Shown here piece by piece: positions 1 through 8,051 of a stretch of 64,000 bases of DNA (position 1 is its first letter; every line of letters starts with the position of its first letter). The stretch comes from Pseudonocardia parietis (GTDB taxonomy: Bacteria > Actinomycetota > Actinomycetes > Mycobacteriales > Pseudonocardiaceae): contig NZ_JAGINU010000001.1 of the NCBI RefSeq assembly GCF_017876315.1, positions 930,001 to 994,000 on the forward strand, written 5' to 3'. The notes beneath the pieces are model-generated. The model saw only the letters and a list, made by a program, of their open reading frames with translations. It was not told where the DNA came from and did no database searches. The position numbers and the translations under genes were made by a program.

Positions 1-1181
1 ACGACGAACCCGCTGGTGAAGCTGCCCGTGCTGGCCACGATGAAGCCCATCACCGAGGGCGCCACGATGCCGGAGGAGGCGAAGGCGGCATCGGCGAAAC
101 CGGCCGCGCTACCGGGCTGGTCGGGGGCCGCGTCGATGGCGGCGACCCACCAGATACCGCCGGTGACGAACCCGAAGCCGACGCCGAGCGAGATCGAGAT
201 CAGCGCGACGGTCAGGCCCGGCGCGATCGCCAGCGGCACCAGCGAGCACCCGGCCAGCAGCAGGGCGACACCCATGACCGCGAACCGGCTGCGGATGCGC
301 GGGCTGCGGCGGTAGACGCGGTCGACGATGACGCCACCGGCGAGCGCGCCGACGATGCCGCACGCCCACGGCGCGATCGAGAACGAGCCGGCCTCCTTGA
401 CGCTGAGTCCGTAGGCGTCCGACAGGAACGACGGGAGCCAGTACATGAAGCCCCAGAACATGAAGCCCCAGGCGAAGTAGCCGCCGGAGACCACCCAGAG
501 GTTGCGGTTGGTCAGCAGCGGACGCCACCGCACCCGGGAACGCCCCGGCCCGCTGTCGGCCTCCTGGCCCGCGCTGATCAGGTCCAGCTCGGCCTTGCTC
601 ACCCGGGACGACTCCTCGGGCAGGTCGCGCAGCAGGCCGACCGCGAGGAGCGCCCAGACGACACCGAGGATCGCCAGCGTCCAGAACATGCCGCGCCAGC
701 CGAGCAGATCGATCAGCCAGGTCAGCAGCGGACCGGCGATCAGCAGGCTGCCCGAGACCGCGACCCCGCCGCACAGCGCCAGCGCGACCCCGCGTTCGCG
801 GATCGGCAGCCAGCGGCTCACGGTCCGGGTCGCGGCCGGGAACGCCGGTGCCTCACCGATCCCGAGCAGCAGCCGGATGATCAGCAGGCCGGCGAACGAA
901 CCGGCGAGCGGGATCAGCGCCGTGGTGACCGAGAACAGTGCGACGGCGACGAGCAGTACCCGCCGGGTACCGAACCGGTCCACCAGCGGCCCGGACAGGA
1001 ATGCGGCGACCATGTATCCGACCGAGAAGACCGAACTGATGATCCCGTACTGCGCGGTGGTGAGCCCGAACTCCTCCTGGAGCGGCTCGACCGCGTAGGC
1101 GACCGCGCTGCGATCGATGTAGTTGATGAGGATGAGGCCGACGATCAGCCCCAACGTCACGAAGCGGAACCGTGTACTCAT
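1..1181 (-). CDS. MFS transporter, ACS-like (3' end outside window)
   Basis: Major facilitator permease, probably importing the organic acid handled by the neighbouring operon. The ATG at 1181 gives MSTRFRFVTLGLIVGLILIN, followed by a YIDRSAVAYA stretch. This resembles the NYxDR signature of the anion:cation symporter branch. The reading frame stays open for 393 codons to the window edge. Family members are about 430-450 residues, so only the last membrane segments are missing. It is the last gene of the leftward operon, but 157 bp separate it from the prpD-like gene. That gap holds two copies of the putative IclR operator, so it may have its own regulated promoter. The substrate is inferred from context only. 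Confidence 0.85.
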   Translation of the reverse strand, partial: MSTRFRFVTLGLIVGLILINYIDRSAVAYAVEPLQEEFGLTTAQYGIISSVFSVGYMVAAFLSGPLVDRFGTRRVLLVAVALFSVTTALIPLAGSFAGLLIIRLLLGIGEAPAFPAATRTVSRWLPIRERGVALALCGGVAVSGSLLIAGPLLTWLIDLLGWRGMFWTLAILGVVWALLAVGLLRDLPEESSRVSKAELDLISAGQEADSGPGRSRVRWRPLLTNRNLWVVSGGYFAWGFMFWGFMYWLPSFLSDAYGLSVKEAGSFSIAPWACGIVGALAGGVIVDRVYRRSPRIRSRFAVMGVALLLAGCSLVPLAIAPGLTVALISISLGVGFGFVTGGIWWVAAIDAAPDQPGSAAGFADAAFASSGIVAPSVMGFIVASTGSFTSGFV

Positions 1182-1224
1182 GATCGCTTCCCTTGAATCG
1201 GATCCGCCTCTCGGGCGGATTCTA

Positions 1225-1243
1225 TGTTCCGCTCCGCGGAACA
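1225..1243. promoter_or_regulatory. Putative IclR operator, copy 1 (upstream of MFS gene)
   Basis: Perfect inverted repeat TGTTCC-GCTCCGC-GGAACA, 44 bp upstream of the MFS start. The same arms with the same 7-nt spacer recur at 6611-6629 and, with one mismatch, at 1343-1361. IclR proteins bind short palindromes near their own promoters. Assignment to the IclR regulator at 5669-6472 is inference from this co-location. Confidence 0.65.
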
Positions 1244-1337
1244 ATTCGGACTCCGTTGTCGAGCAATTCTCGGTTGACTTCGCTGATCAGGTCAATGATC
1301 TCTGTGTGAATTCCGGTTACAGCGCGGATACACAGGC

Positions 1338-2771
1338 TCAATTGTTCCGCTGAGCGGTACAATTCGTCGCATTCTGCAGTCCGGTCATCACCTCGGCGAC
1401 CGCGCGGTCGTCGCGCAGGTCCCACAGCGACGCGACGATCGCGGTCGCGTCGCCCGGGGACACCGCGCGTTCGGCGTTCCCGGTGAACTTCGCGGCGAGC
1501 TCATCGGCCGACAGCGGCCGCTGCGGGCCGCCACGGTTCGCCGTCACCCGCTCGGTCACCGTGCTGCCGTCGGTGAGCTCGGCGGTCAGTACGGCGGGGA
1601 ACTGGCGGGGGAAGCCCGCCGTCGCCTCGTCGTCGGCGACGACCCGGACCCGGCCTGCCAGATCGAGGCGCCGGGGATCGGCCGCGGCGGCGTCGGTGAA
1701 GTCCTCGTGGAACACACCGAGCCCGCCACCGCCGATCAGCGCCGCGGCCACGGTGTAGGGCCCGGAGAACGCCGCGTGGTACCCGGAGCGGGGCCGGGCC
1801 TTCTCCTCGACGGGCTCGGCGATCGTGCGCATGACCGGCGCGGGCACGCCCAGCACCAGTTCCCGGACCTCGTCGGCGGTCACGCCGCGCTCGCGCAGGC
1901 GCAGCGCCGCGTCCACCCCCGCGTGGGTGAAGTGGTTGCAGGGGTAGGGCTTGAAGAACACCCCGGGGGTCTCCCACTGCTCGCCGAGACCGTCGGTGAC
2001 CCGCTCGGGATGCACCCGCTCACCGCAGAACGCGCGGAGGAACCCGAACCGGCCCTCGATCACCGTCGGCGGGCCGGTCAGGCCGTGCCGCGCCAGGTCG
2101 GCGGCGACCACACCGGCGTGCGCGGCCCAGCCGCAGTGCACCCGCTTGATGGTGCCGCCGGTGCGGTTGGCCTCGATGACCCCGGCGCCCATGCTGGCCG
2201 CGATGCCGACGACCGAGGTCAGCCGGTCCGCGTCGAGGCCCTGCAGCATCCCCGAGGCGACGGCCGCGCCGACCGCGCCGCAGATCGCCGTCGCGTGCTG
2301 GCCGTGCTCGAAGAAGACCGAGTTCCCCAGGTCCTCGTCGTAGCCGGCCATGCCCAGGCGGCAGGTCACCTCGATGCCCATCGCGGCCGCGGTCAGCAGC
2401 GCCCGGCCGCCCGCGCCGACCCGCTCGGCCGTCGCCAGTGCGGCGGGGACGACCGCCGCCGAGGGGTGCAGCACCGAGGGCAGGTGCGTGTCGTCGAAGT
2501 CGAGGCTGTGCGCCAGCGTGCCGTTGACCAGCGCCGCCGACGGTGCCGGCAGGCCCTGCGGCAGTCCGATCGCGGTCGCGGCGGGGTTGCCGCCCCACTC
2601 GGTGGCCACCGCTCCGGCGATCCGGGCGGGCTCCTCACGGGTGGCGGCCAGCGAGTTGCCGATCACGTCCACGATCCGCCGGACCAGGTCGTCGGCCAGC
2701 CGGTCGTCGACGCCCTCGGCGGCCAGCCGGGCGCCGACCTCGCCGATCCGCTGTGCGGGAGTGGTGCTCAT
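1338..2771 (-). CDS. MmgE/PrpD family protein
   Basis: A 477-residue member of the MmgE/PrpD fold, which includes 2-methylcitrate dehydratase, cis-aconitate decarboxylase and iminodisuccinate epimerase. Recognisable family segments are HSLDFDDTH near residue 90 and the later VHCGWAAHAG and KPYPCNHFTH stretches. The ATG at 2771 overlaps the stop of the cyclase gene (ATGA), indicating translational coupling. The length is slightly above the usual 450. The extra C-terminal tail runs through an operator copy and may not be functional. It probably adds or removes water, or isomerises an unsaturated polycarboxylate, in the island pathway. The exact reaction cannot be read from the sequence. Confidence 0.88.
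   Translation of the reverse strand: MSTTPAQRIGEVGARLAAEGVDDRLADDLVRRIVDVIGNSLAATREEPARIAGAVATEWGGNPAATAIGLPQGLPAPSAALVNGTLAHSLDFDDTHLPSVLHPSAAVVPAALATAERVGAGGRALLTAAAMGIEVTCRLGMAGYDEDLGNSVFFEHGQHATAICGAVGAAVASGMLQGLDADRLTSVVGIAASMGAGVIEANRTGGTIKRVHCGWAAHAGVVAADLARHGLTGPPTVIEGRFGFLRAFCGERVHPERVTDGLGEQWETPGVFFKPYPCNHFTHAGVDAALRLRERGVTADEVRELVLGVPAPVMRTIAEPVEEKARPRSGYHAAFSGPYTVAAALIGGGGLGVFHEDFTDAAAADPRRLDLAGRVRVVADDEATAGFPRQFPAVLTAELTDGSTVTERVTANRGGPQRPLSADELAAKFTGNAERAVSPGDATAIVASLWDLRDDRAVAEVMTGLQNATNCTAQRNN
1343..1361. promoter_or_regulatory. Putative IclR operator, copy 2
   Basis: TGTTCC-GCTGAGC-GGTACA, one base away from a perfect palindrome and sharing the GCTGA start of its spacer with the copy at 6611-6629. 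It overlaps the last codons of the prpD-like gene. It lies 118 bp centre to centre from copy 1, about 11 helical turns, so a loop between the two would be geometrically possible. Confidence 0.55.
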
Positions 2772-3598
2772 GCCGGCACCACCGCCAGCGGGCGGACCGG
2801 GGCACCGGTGCCGCCGACGATCCGCAGCGGCGCGAACACCGCCAGGAACTCGCCGAGGCCGGCCTGCGCGGCGTCCTCGAGGGCGAGGTGCTCCACGATG
2901 TGGATGCCGTGCTCGACCAGCAGCACCCGGTGCACGGGCAGGACGCGGTGTCCGGCACCGGCCGGGATCTGCTCGTAGGCGGTGGTGTCCGAGCCGGTGG
3001 CGGCGACCTGGCGTTCGACCAGCCACTGCGCGCCCTCGACCGTCATCCCGGGCACGCCGGTCTCCTTGCCGACGTAGGCCGGTGCGTCGCCGAACAGCCG
3101 GCCCCAGCCGGTCCGCACGACGGCGACGTCCCCCGGGCCGGGCTCCGCACCCGCACGCTCGGCGGCGCGCGCCAGGTCGTCGGCGGTCACGCCGTAGCCG
3201 GGCTCCAGCACGTCGACGCCGTGCACGGCCGCGATGTCGAGGAACACCCCCCGGGTGACCATCGGCGGGATGGTCTCCGCGCCGTGCACGGCGTGCTTGC
3301 CGCCGCGCTGGGCCTCGGCGGCGTCGACCCCGCCGTGCAGCATGCCGTCGTGGCTGACGTGGGCGAGCGCGTCGATGTGGGTCCCGGTGTGCCCGCCGGT
3401 CACGATCACCTCGTTCGAGGCCGAGCCCCCGTCCGGGCGGACCGCGTCGCCGTGCCGGCGCTCCAGGGTCATCCGGAAGCCGGGGTGGTTCGGCGAACCC
3501 GCCATCCCGGTGTAGAGCGGGTGGCCGAGCTCGATCACCCGGGTCCCGGCGCGAACGGCGTCGAGCAGGCCGGTGCCCGCGGTGGTGGAGGTGGTCAC
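2768..3598 (-). CDS. Cyclase family protein (kynurenine formamidase/isatin hydrolase-like)
   Basis: A 276-residue metal-dependent amide or lactam hydrolase of the cyclase superfamily. The metal motif is clear: HTGTHIDALAH, with His70, His74, Asp76 and His80, matching HxGTHxDxxxH. Known relatives hydrolyse N-formylkynurenine or the lactam ring of isatin. Here it sits between a CitE-like lyase and a PrpD-like enzyme with 4-bp overlaps on both sides, so it must belong to the same pathway. A ring-opening or deformylation step is plausible. The substrate is not known. Confidence 0.86.
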   Translation of the reverse strand: MTTSTTAGTGLLDAVRAGTRVIELGHPLYTGMAGSPNHPGFRMTLERRHGDAVRPDGGSASNEVIVTGGHTGTHIDALAHVSHDGMLHGGVDAAEAQRGGKHAVHGAETIPPMVTRGVFLDIAAVHGVDVLEPGYGVTADDLARAAERAGAEPGPGDVAVVRTGWGRLFGDAPAYVGKETGVPGMTVEGAQWLVERQVAATGSDTTAYEQIPAGAGHRVLPVHRVLLVEHGIHIVEHLALEDAAQAGLGEFLAVFAPLRIVGGTGAPVRPLAVVPA

Positions 3599-4479
3599 GA
3601 GGTCTCCTTCCCGGCCGTGACACCGGCCGGTTCGTGGTGGTCGGGCGGGGTGTCGCCCAGCGAGTCAGCGAGGTCGAGCACCCAGCGGGCCCCGGCGACG
3701 ACGGCGGGATCGACGAAGCGCCCGCGGTCGTCGACCCAGGCGGCGGAGCCCGCGGCGTCCACCGAGTCGAGCAGGGCGCGGGCCCGCTCGATCTCGGCGC
3801 GGTCCGGGGTGAAGGCGCGGTGCACCGGGTCGATCTGCCCCGGGTGGATCACCGAGCGGCCGAAGAACCCGGAGTCGCGCAGGGCGGCGCTGTCGGCGGT
3901 GAGCCCGGCGCGGTCGGCGAGGTCGGTCCAGACACTGGCCACCGGGCTGGGCAGCCCGGCGGCCCGGTTCGCGGTGACGATCCGGGCCCGGGCCCAGGCG
4001 AGCTCGCGGCGGTCCCGGATCCGCAGGTCGGCGGCCAGGTCGGTCTCACCGGGAGAGACGCCTGCCACCAGCGGGTGGCACTCGGCGAGCTCGAACACCC
4101 GGCGCAGGCCGCGCGCGCTCTCGATCAGCAGGTGCAGCGGGGCGCCCGTGCGCTCGGCCAGCGCCGCGACGGCCGCGGGTTCCTCGGCCTTCGGTACACG
4201 CAGCCCGGCGACGGATCCACCGGCCGGTGCGGCGAGCGCTGCGGCGTCGGCGTCGGCCCACGGGGTGCCGGACCCGTTGACCCGCACCCAGACCCGGTCC
4301 GGCTGCTCGGCGCACGTCGTCACGGCGGTCTCGCGGGCCTCGTCCTTGTGCGCGGGCGGCACCGCGTCCTCGAGGTCCACGACGACCGCGTCCGCCGGCC
4401 CGGCGAGGGCCTTGCGGACCAGGTCGCCGCGGTGACCGGGCACGTAGAGCCAGCTGCGGGCCCGGCCGACGGCGGTCAC
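3595..4479 (-). CDS. HpcH/HpaI aldolase / CitE-like acyl-CoA lyase
   Basis: A 294-residue TIM-barrel enzyme of the citrate lyase beta subunit-like group, which cleaves or forms beta-hydroxyacyl-CoA C-C bonds (malyl-, citramalyl- or HMG-CoA). It shows the N-terminal LYVPG strand, the DLEDAV motif at residues 35-40, Glu120 in LLIES and the GETDL segment at 144-148, which fit the Mg2+ and CoA site. It overlaps caiB and the cyclase gene by 4 bp each. Following a CoA transferase, it is the natural last step giving acetyl-CoA, propionyl-CoA or a keto acid. No citrate lyase alpha or gamma subunit is nearby, so it is a stand-alone lyase. Confidence 0.88.
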   Translation of the reverse strand: MTAVGRARSWLYVPGHRGDLVRKALAGPADAVVVDLEDAVPPAHKDEARETAVTTCAEQPDRVWVRVNGSGTPWADADAAALAAPAGGSVAGLRVPKAEEPAAVAALAERTGAPLHLLIESARGLRRVFELAECHPLVAGVSPGETDLAADLRIRDRRELAWARARIVTANRAAGLPSPVASVWTDLADRAGLTADSAALRDSGFFGRSVIHPGQIDPVHRAFTPDRAEIERARALLDSVDAAGSAAWVDDRGRFVDPAVVAGARWVLDLADSLGDTPPDHHEPAGVTAGKETS

Positions 4480-5672
4480 ACGACTCCCTGCGACCGCAGC
4501 TGCTCGAGCTCCTCGTCGCCGACCCCGAGCCCGCCCAGGATCTCGGCGGTGTGCGCGCCCAGCCGCGGTCCCGTGGTGCGGACCGAGCCGGGGGTCTCGG
4601 ACAGCCGGAACGGGGTGTTCTGGAAGCGGACGGGGCCCAGCTCGTCGTCGTCGATCGTCACGATGCTGCCCAGCGCGTTGAAGTGCGGGTCGGCGAGCAC
4701 GTCGGCCGCGGTGTAGATCGGGGCGACCGCGGCCTCAGCCTTCTCGAACGCCTCGACCACCTCGTCCCGGTCCCGGGCGGCGATCCAGGACCCGACGGCG
4801 GCGTCGAGCTCCTCGACGTGCTCGGCCCGGCTCGCGCCGCTGGCGAACCACGGCTCGTCGATCAGCTCGGGCGTCCCGACCAGCCGCATCACCCGCTCGG
4901 CGATGGACTGGGCGCTGGTGGACACCGCCACCCACCGGCCGTCGGCGCAGCGGTAGGTGTTGCGCGGGGCGTTGTTGGTGGAGCGGTTGCCGGTGCGCGG
5001 CTGCAGCTCACCGAGCTGGTCGTAGGCGATCAGCCCCGGGCCGAGCAGGTGCAGCAGCGGCTCGATGATCGCGGTGTCGAGCACCTGCCCGCGGCCCGTG
5101 GTCTCGCGGGCGCGCAGCGCGGTCATGATGCCGAAGGCGGTGGTCATCGCGGCGACACCGTCGGCCAGGCCGAACGGGGGCAGCGTGGGCGGGCCGTCGG
5201 GCTCACCGGTCATCGCGGCGAACCCGCTCATCGCCTCGGCGAGCGTGCCGAACCCGGGGCGGCTCGAGTACGGGCCGGTCTGCCCGAACCCGGTCACCCG
5301 GGCCAGCACCAGCCGCGGGTTGCGCGCGGACAGCTCCTCCCAGCCCAGCCCCCAGCGCTCCAGGGTCCCCGGCCGGAAGTTCTCGATCACCACGTCGGCA
5401 TCGGCGGCGAGATCGAGGAACAGCTCGCGCCCGCGCGGGGTGGAGAGCACGAGCGTGATCGCACGCTTGTTGCGGGAGAGCATCTTCCACCAGAGCCCGA
5501 CCCCGTCCTTCTGCGCGCCGTGGGTACGGGCCGGGTCGCCGCGCGGGTGCTCGATCTTGATCACGTCGGCGCCGTGGTCGCCCAGCAGGGTCGCGGCCAG
5601 TGGTCCGGCGAACAGGGTGGAGGCGTCGAGGACCTTCAGTCCCCCCAGCGCCGCCGGGTCGTCGTGGCTCAT
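4476..5672 (-). CDS. CaiB/BaiF family CoA transferase
   Basis: A 398-residue family III CoA transferase. It begins MSHDD behind a good GGAAGGA site, and the ATGA overlap with iclR fixes the start. Family features are LDASTLFAGPLAATLLGDHG at the N terminus, the VIENFRPG motif near residue 95, GFGQTGPY near 128, and LADG with Asp171 at the position of the catalytic aspartate. It moves CoA from an acyl-CoA donor to an organic acid. In this operon it most likely activates the acid that the CitE-like lyase then splits, as in itaconate or C5-dicarboxylate catabolism. Confidence 0.9.
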   Translation of the reverse strand: MSHDDPAALGGLKVLDASTLFAGPLAATLLGDHGADVIKIEHPRGDPARTHGAQKDGVGLWWKMLSRNKRAITLVLSTPRGRELFLDLAADADVVIENFRPGTLERWGLGWEELSARNPRLVLARVTGFGQTGPYSSRPGFGTLAEAMSGFAAMTGEPDGPPTLPPFGLADGVAAMTTAFGIMTALRARETTGRGQVLDTAIIEPLLHLLGPGLIAYDQLGELQPRTGNRSTNNAPRNTYRCADGRWVAVSTSAQSIAERVMRLVGTPELIDEPWFASGASRAEHVEELDAAVGSWIAARDRDEVVEAFEKAEAAVAPIYTAADVLADPHFNALGSIVTIDDDELGPVRFQNTPFRLSETPGSVRTTGPRLGAHTAEILGGLGVGDEELEQLRSQGVV

Positions 5673-6472
5673 GAAGTCCTTCCGATGGGGGTGGGGAGGG
5701 CGCGTGCGGGCGTGGTGCCGCCGAGCCGGGCGGTGACCCGCTCGGCGGTCTCGATCAGTTCCGGGGCGGTCGCGGCGACGAACTCGTCGGTGACCCGGAA
5801 GCGCGGGCCGCACACCGACACCGCGCCGACCAGGCCGCCGGGGCCGAACACGGGCGCGGCGACCGAGCCGGCGTCGCCCTGGCGCTCACCGGCGGAGGCG
5901 GAGTAGCCGCGCTCCCGGATCCGGTCCAGCTCGGCCCGCAGGGCGACCGGATCGGTGGGGGTGGAGGGGGTCAGCGCGGCGAGCTCGCCGTCGAGCAGCC
6001 GCTCGATCTCGTCCGGCGCCGAGTGGGCGAGCATGCACTTGCCCGACGATCCGGCGTGCAGCGGGAACCGGCGGCCGAGCTCCACGGACATGGTGATCTC
6101 GTGGGTGCCGACGACCTGGTCGAGGTAGACGCGGCCACCGTGCACCTTCGCGCTGATGGTGACCGTCTCGTGGAACCGGTCGCGCAGCTCGGCCAGGAAC
6201 GGCAGGGCACTGGTCCGCAGGTCCGAGTCGCGCAGTGCCCGGCTGCCCAGTGCGGCCGCGGCCGGGCCCAGCCGGTACTCCCGGCTCGCCGGGTCGTAGG
6301 CGATCAGGCCACGGCCGGTGAGCGACTGCAGGATGCGGTGCACCACGGCCTTGGAGAGCCCGAGCTCGCGGGACACCCGGCTCACCCCGAGGGTGGGCGG
6401 CCCGTCGGTGAACAGCAGCAGGACGTCCGCCACCCGCTCGGTGGCGCCGGTGCCCCCGGTTGCTTCCGTCAC
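5669..6472 (-). CDS. IclR family transcriptional regulator
   Basis: A 267-residue IclR protein. Residues 10-70 form the winged helix (VADVLLLFTDGP, then LGLSKAVVHRILQSL). The rest is the GAF-like effector domain, with HEITMSVELGRRFPLHAGSSGK and a C-terminal GLVGAVSVCGP. It is the first gene of the leftward catabolic operon and overlaps caiB by 4 bp, so it is probably autoregulated. The intergenic region to the divergent FAD oxidoreductase carries a perfect TGTTCC-N7-GGAACA palindrome, and two more copies lie before the MFS gene. The effector is presumably a pathway acid; this is inference. Confidence 0.93.
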   Translation of the reverse strand: MTEATGGTGATERVADVLLLFTDGPPTLGVSRVSRELGLSKAVVHRILQSLTGRGLIAYDPASREYRLGPAAAALGSRALRDSDLRTSALPFLAELRDRFHETVTISAKVHGGRVYLDQVVGTHEITMSVELGRRFPLHAGSSGKCMLAHSAPDEIERLLDGELAALTPSTPTDPVALRAELDRIRERGYSASAGERQGDAGSVAAPVFGPGGLVGAVSVCGPRFRVTDEFVAATAPELIETAERVTARLGGTTPARALPTPIGRTS

Positions 6473-6610
6473 GCCGTCTCTCCCGTCGTCCGTACCGTCG
6501 AACGGAACGAGACTGGGCTGGCGACCTGCGCTGTGTCAAGAATATTCGCGATCTCTCTTGCATCACCGCAGGCAGACTGCTCTTATCGGAATATCGGCAG
6601 CAACAGGAGC

Positions 6611-6629
6611 TGTTCCGCTGAAAGGAACA
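6611..6629. promoter_or_regulatory. Putative IclR operator, copy 3 (divergent promoter)
   Basis: Perfect palindrome TGTTCC-GCTGAAA-GGAACA in the 187-bp gap between iclR and the divergent FAD oxidoreductase gene. It ends 30 bp before that gene's ATG, so binding there could block or activate the rightward promoter. It has the same arms and spacing as the copies at 1225 and 1343. Confidence 0.7.
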
Positions 6630-6659
6630 TTGAGCTTCGGCTCGATGCAAGGAGGGACG

Positions 6660-8051
6660 ATGGCGATCGACGTCGATCTGGTTGTCGCCGGCGCCGGGGG
6701 CGGACTGACGGCCGCGGTCCGGGCGGCCGAGCTCGGCCTCGAGGTGCTGGTGGTGGACTCCGACCCGAACTTCCGCCGGGGCAACAACACGTCGATGTCC
6801 ACCGCGATGATCCCCGGGCCCGGATCGCGCTTCCAGGCGGCCGCGGGGATCACCGACTCACCGCAGCTCTTCCTCGACGACATCACGCGCAAGACCGGCG
6901 GGTCCGCCGACATGCGGATCGCCTCGGCCCTGGCCTGCGTCGGCGCCGAGCTCGTCGAGTGGCTCGCCGACCACGTCGGGATGCCGATCGAGCTGCCCAC
7001 CGACTTCGCCTACCCCGGGCACTGCGTACCCCGGGTGCACAGCGTGCCCGGGCGGCACGGGTCGTCGCTGCTGCGCCACCTGCTCGACGCCGTCGAGCGG
7101 GACGAACGGATCGACCTGCTGGTCCCGGCCCGGCTCACCGCGGTGCGGCCCGGGCCGGACGGGAGCCGGGTCGCCGTCGTCGAGAACCCGGACGGCGAGC
7201 GTGAGGAGATCGTCACCCGGGCCGTGCTGCTCGCCACCAACGGCTACGGCGCCGACGCCGCGCTCGTCGCGTCCCACCTGCCCGAGATCGCCGGTGCGCA
7301 CTACCGCGGCGGCGAGCACTCCCGCGGTGACGCGCTGCGGATCGGCGCGGAGCTCGGCGCCGCCACCGGCTTCCTCGACGCCTACCAGGGCCACGCCGCC
7401 CTCTCTGCCGCCGCGCAGACGCTGGTGACCTGGACCGCGGTGATGCACGGCGCCGCCGTCGTCGACACCGGGGGCCTGCGCTTCGGTGACGAGACCACCG
7501 GCTACTCCGAGTACGCGGCCACGCTCGCCGCCCGCCCGGGCGGCCGGGGCTGGATGGTGTTCGACGAGCGCATCGACGGGCTCTGCCGTGCCTTCGGCGA
7601 CTACCAGGACGTCCTGAGCGCCGGTGCGGTGCGCGGCGGGGACACGGTCGCCGGGCTGGCCGCGACGATCGGCGTCCCCGCCGACGTGCTGGAGTCCGAG
7701 CTCGACGCGCTGGCCGGGGTCGCGTCCGGTGCGCAGCAGGACCGGTTCGGCCGCGCCACGGTGACGCCGCTGCGCCCGCCGCTGCGCGCCGTCGAGATCG
7801 TCCCGGCGCTGTTCCACACCCAGGGCGGGCTGCTCGTCGACGAGCACGCCCGGGTGCTCGACACCGCCGGGGACCCGGTCCCCGGCCTGTACGCCGCCGG
7901 TGGCGCCGCCGCCGGCATCTCCGGCCACGGCGCGGCCGGCTACCTGGCAGGCAACGGCCTGCTCCCCGCGCTGGGCCTCGCCTACCTCGCCGCCGGGCAC
8001 CTCGCCCGGACGGCCACCACCCGATCCCTCGCCCCGGAAGGTGCCCGATGA
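6660..8051 (+). CDS. FAD-dependent oxidoreductase, fumarate reductase/KstD-like
   Basis: A 463-residue flavoprotein of the FAD-binding_2 group, which reduces or forms C=C bonds next to carbonyl or carboxyl groups. The dinucleotide motif GAGGGL is at residues 11-16. The family C-terminal FAD segment GGAAAGISGHGAAGYLAGNG is present near residue 420. The ATG at 6660 follows a strong AGGAGGGA site; a longer upstream frame is not needed. The stop overlaps the hydrolase start (ATGA). It is the first gene of the rightward arm of the island, just after the IclR operator. Candidate substrates are unsaturated dicarboxylates; relatives include tricarballylate and 3-ketosteroid dehydrogenases. Confidence 0.88.
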   Translation: MAIDVDLVVAGAGGGLTAAVRAAELGLEVLVVDSDPNFRRGNNTSMSTAMIPGPGSRFQAAAGITDSPQLFLDDITRKTGGSADMRIASALACVGAELVEWLADHVGMPIELPTDFAYPGHCVPRVHSVPGRHGSSLLRHLLDAVERDERIDLLVPARLTAVRPGPDGSRVAVVENPDGEREEIVTRAVLLATNGYGADAALVASHLPEIAGAHYRGGEHSRGDALRIGAELGAATGFLDAYQGHAALSAAAQTLVTWTAVMHGAAVVDTGGLRFGDETTGYSEYAATLAARPGGRGWMVFDERIDGLCRAFGDYQDVLSAGAVRGGDTVAGLAATIGVPADVLESELDALAGVASGAQQDRFGRATVTPLRPPLRAVEIVPALFHTQGGLLVDEHARVLDTAGDPVPGLYAAGGAAAGISGHGAAGYLAGNGLLPALGLAYLAAGHLARTATTRSLAPEGAR

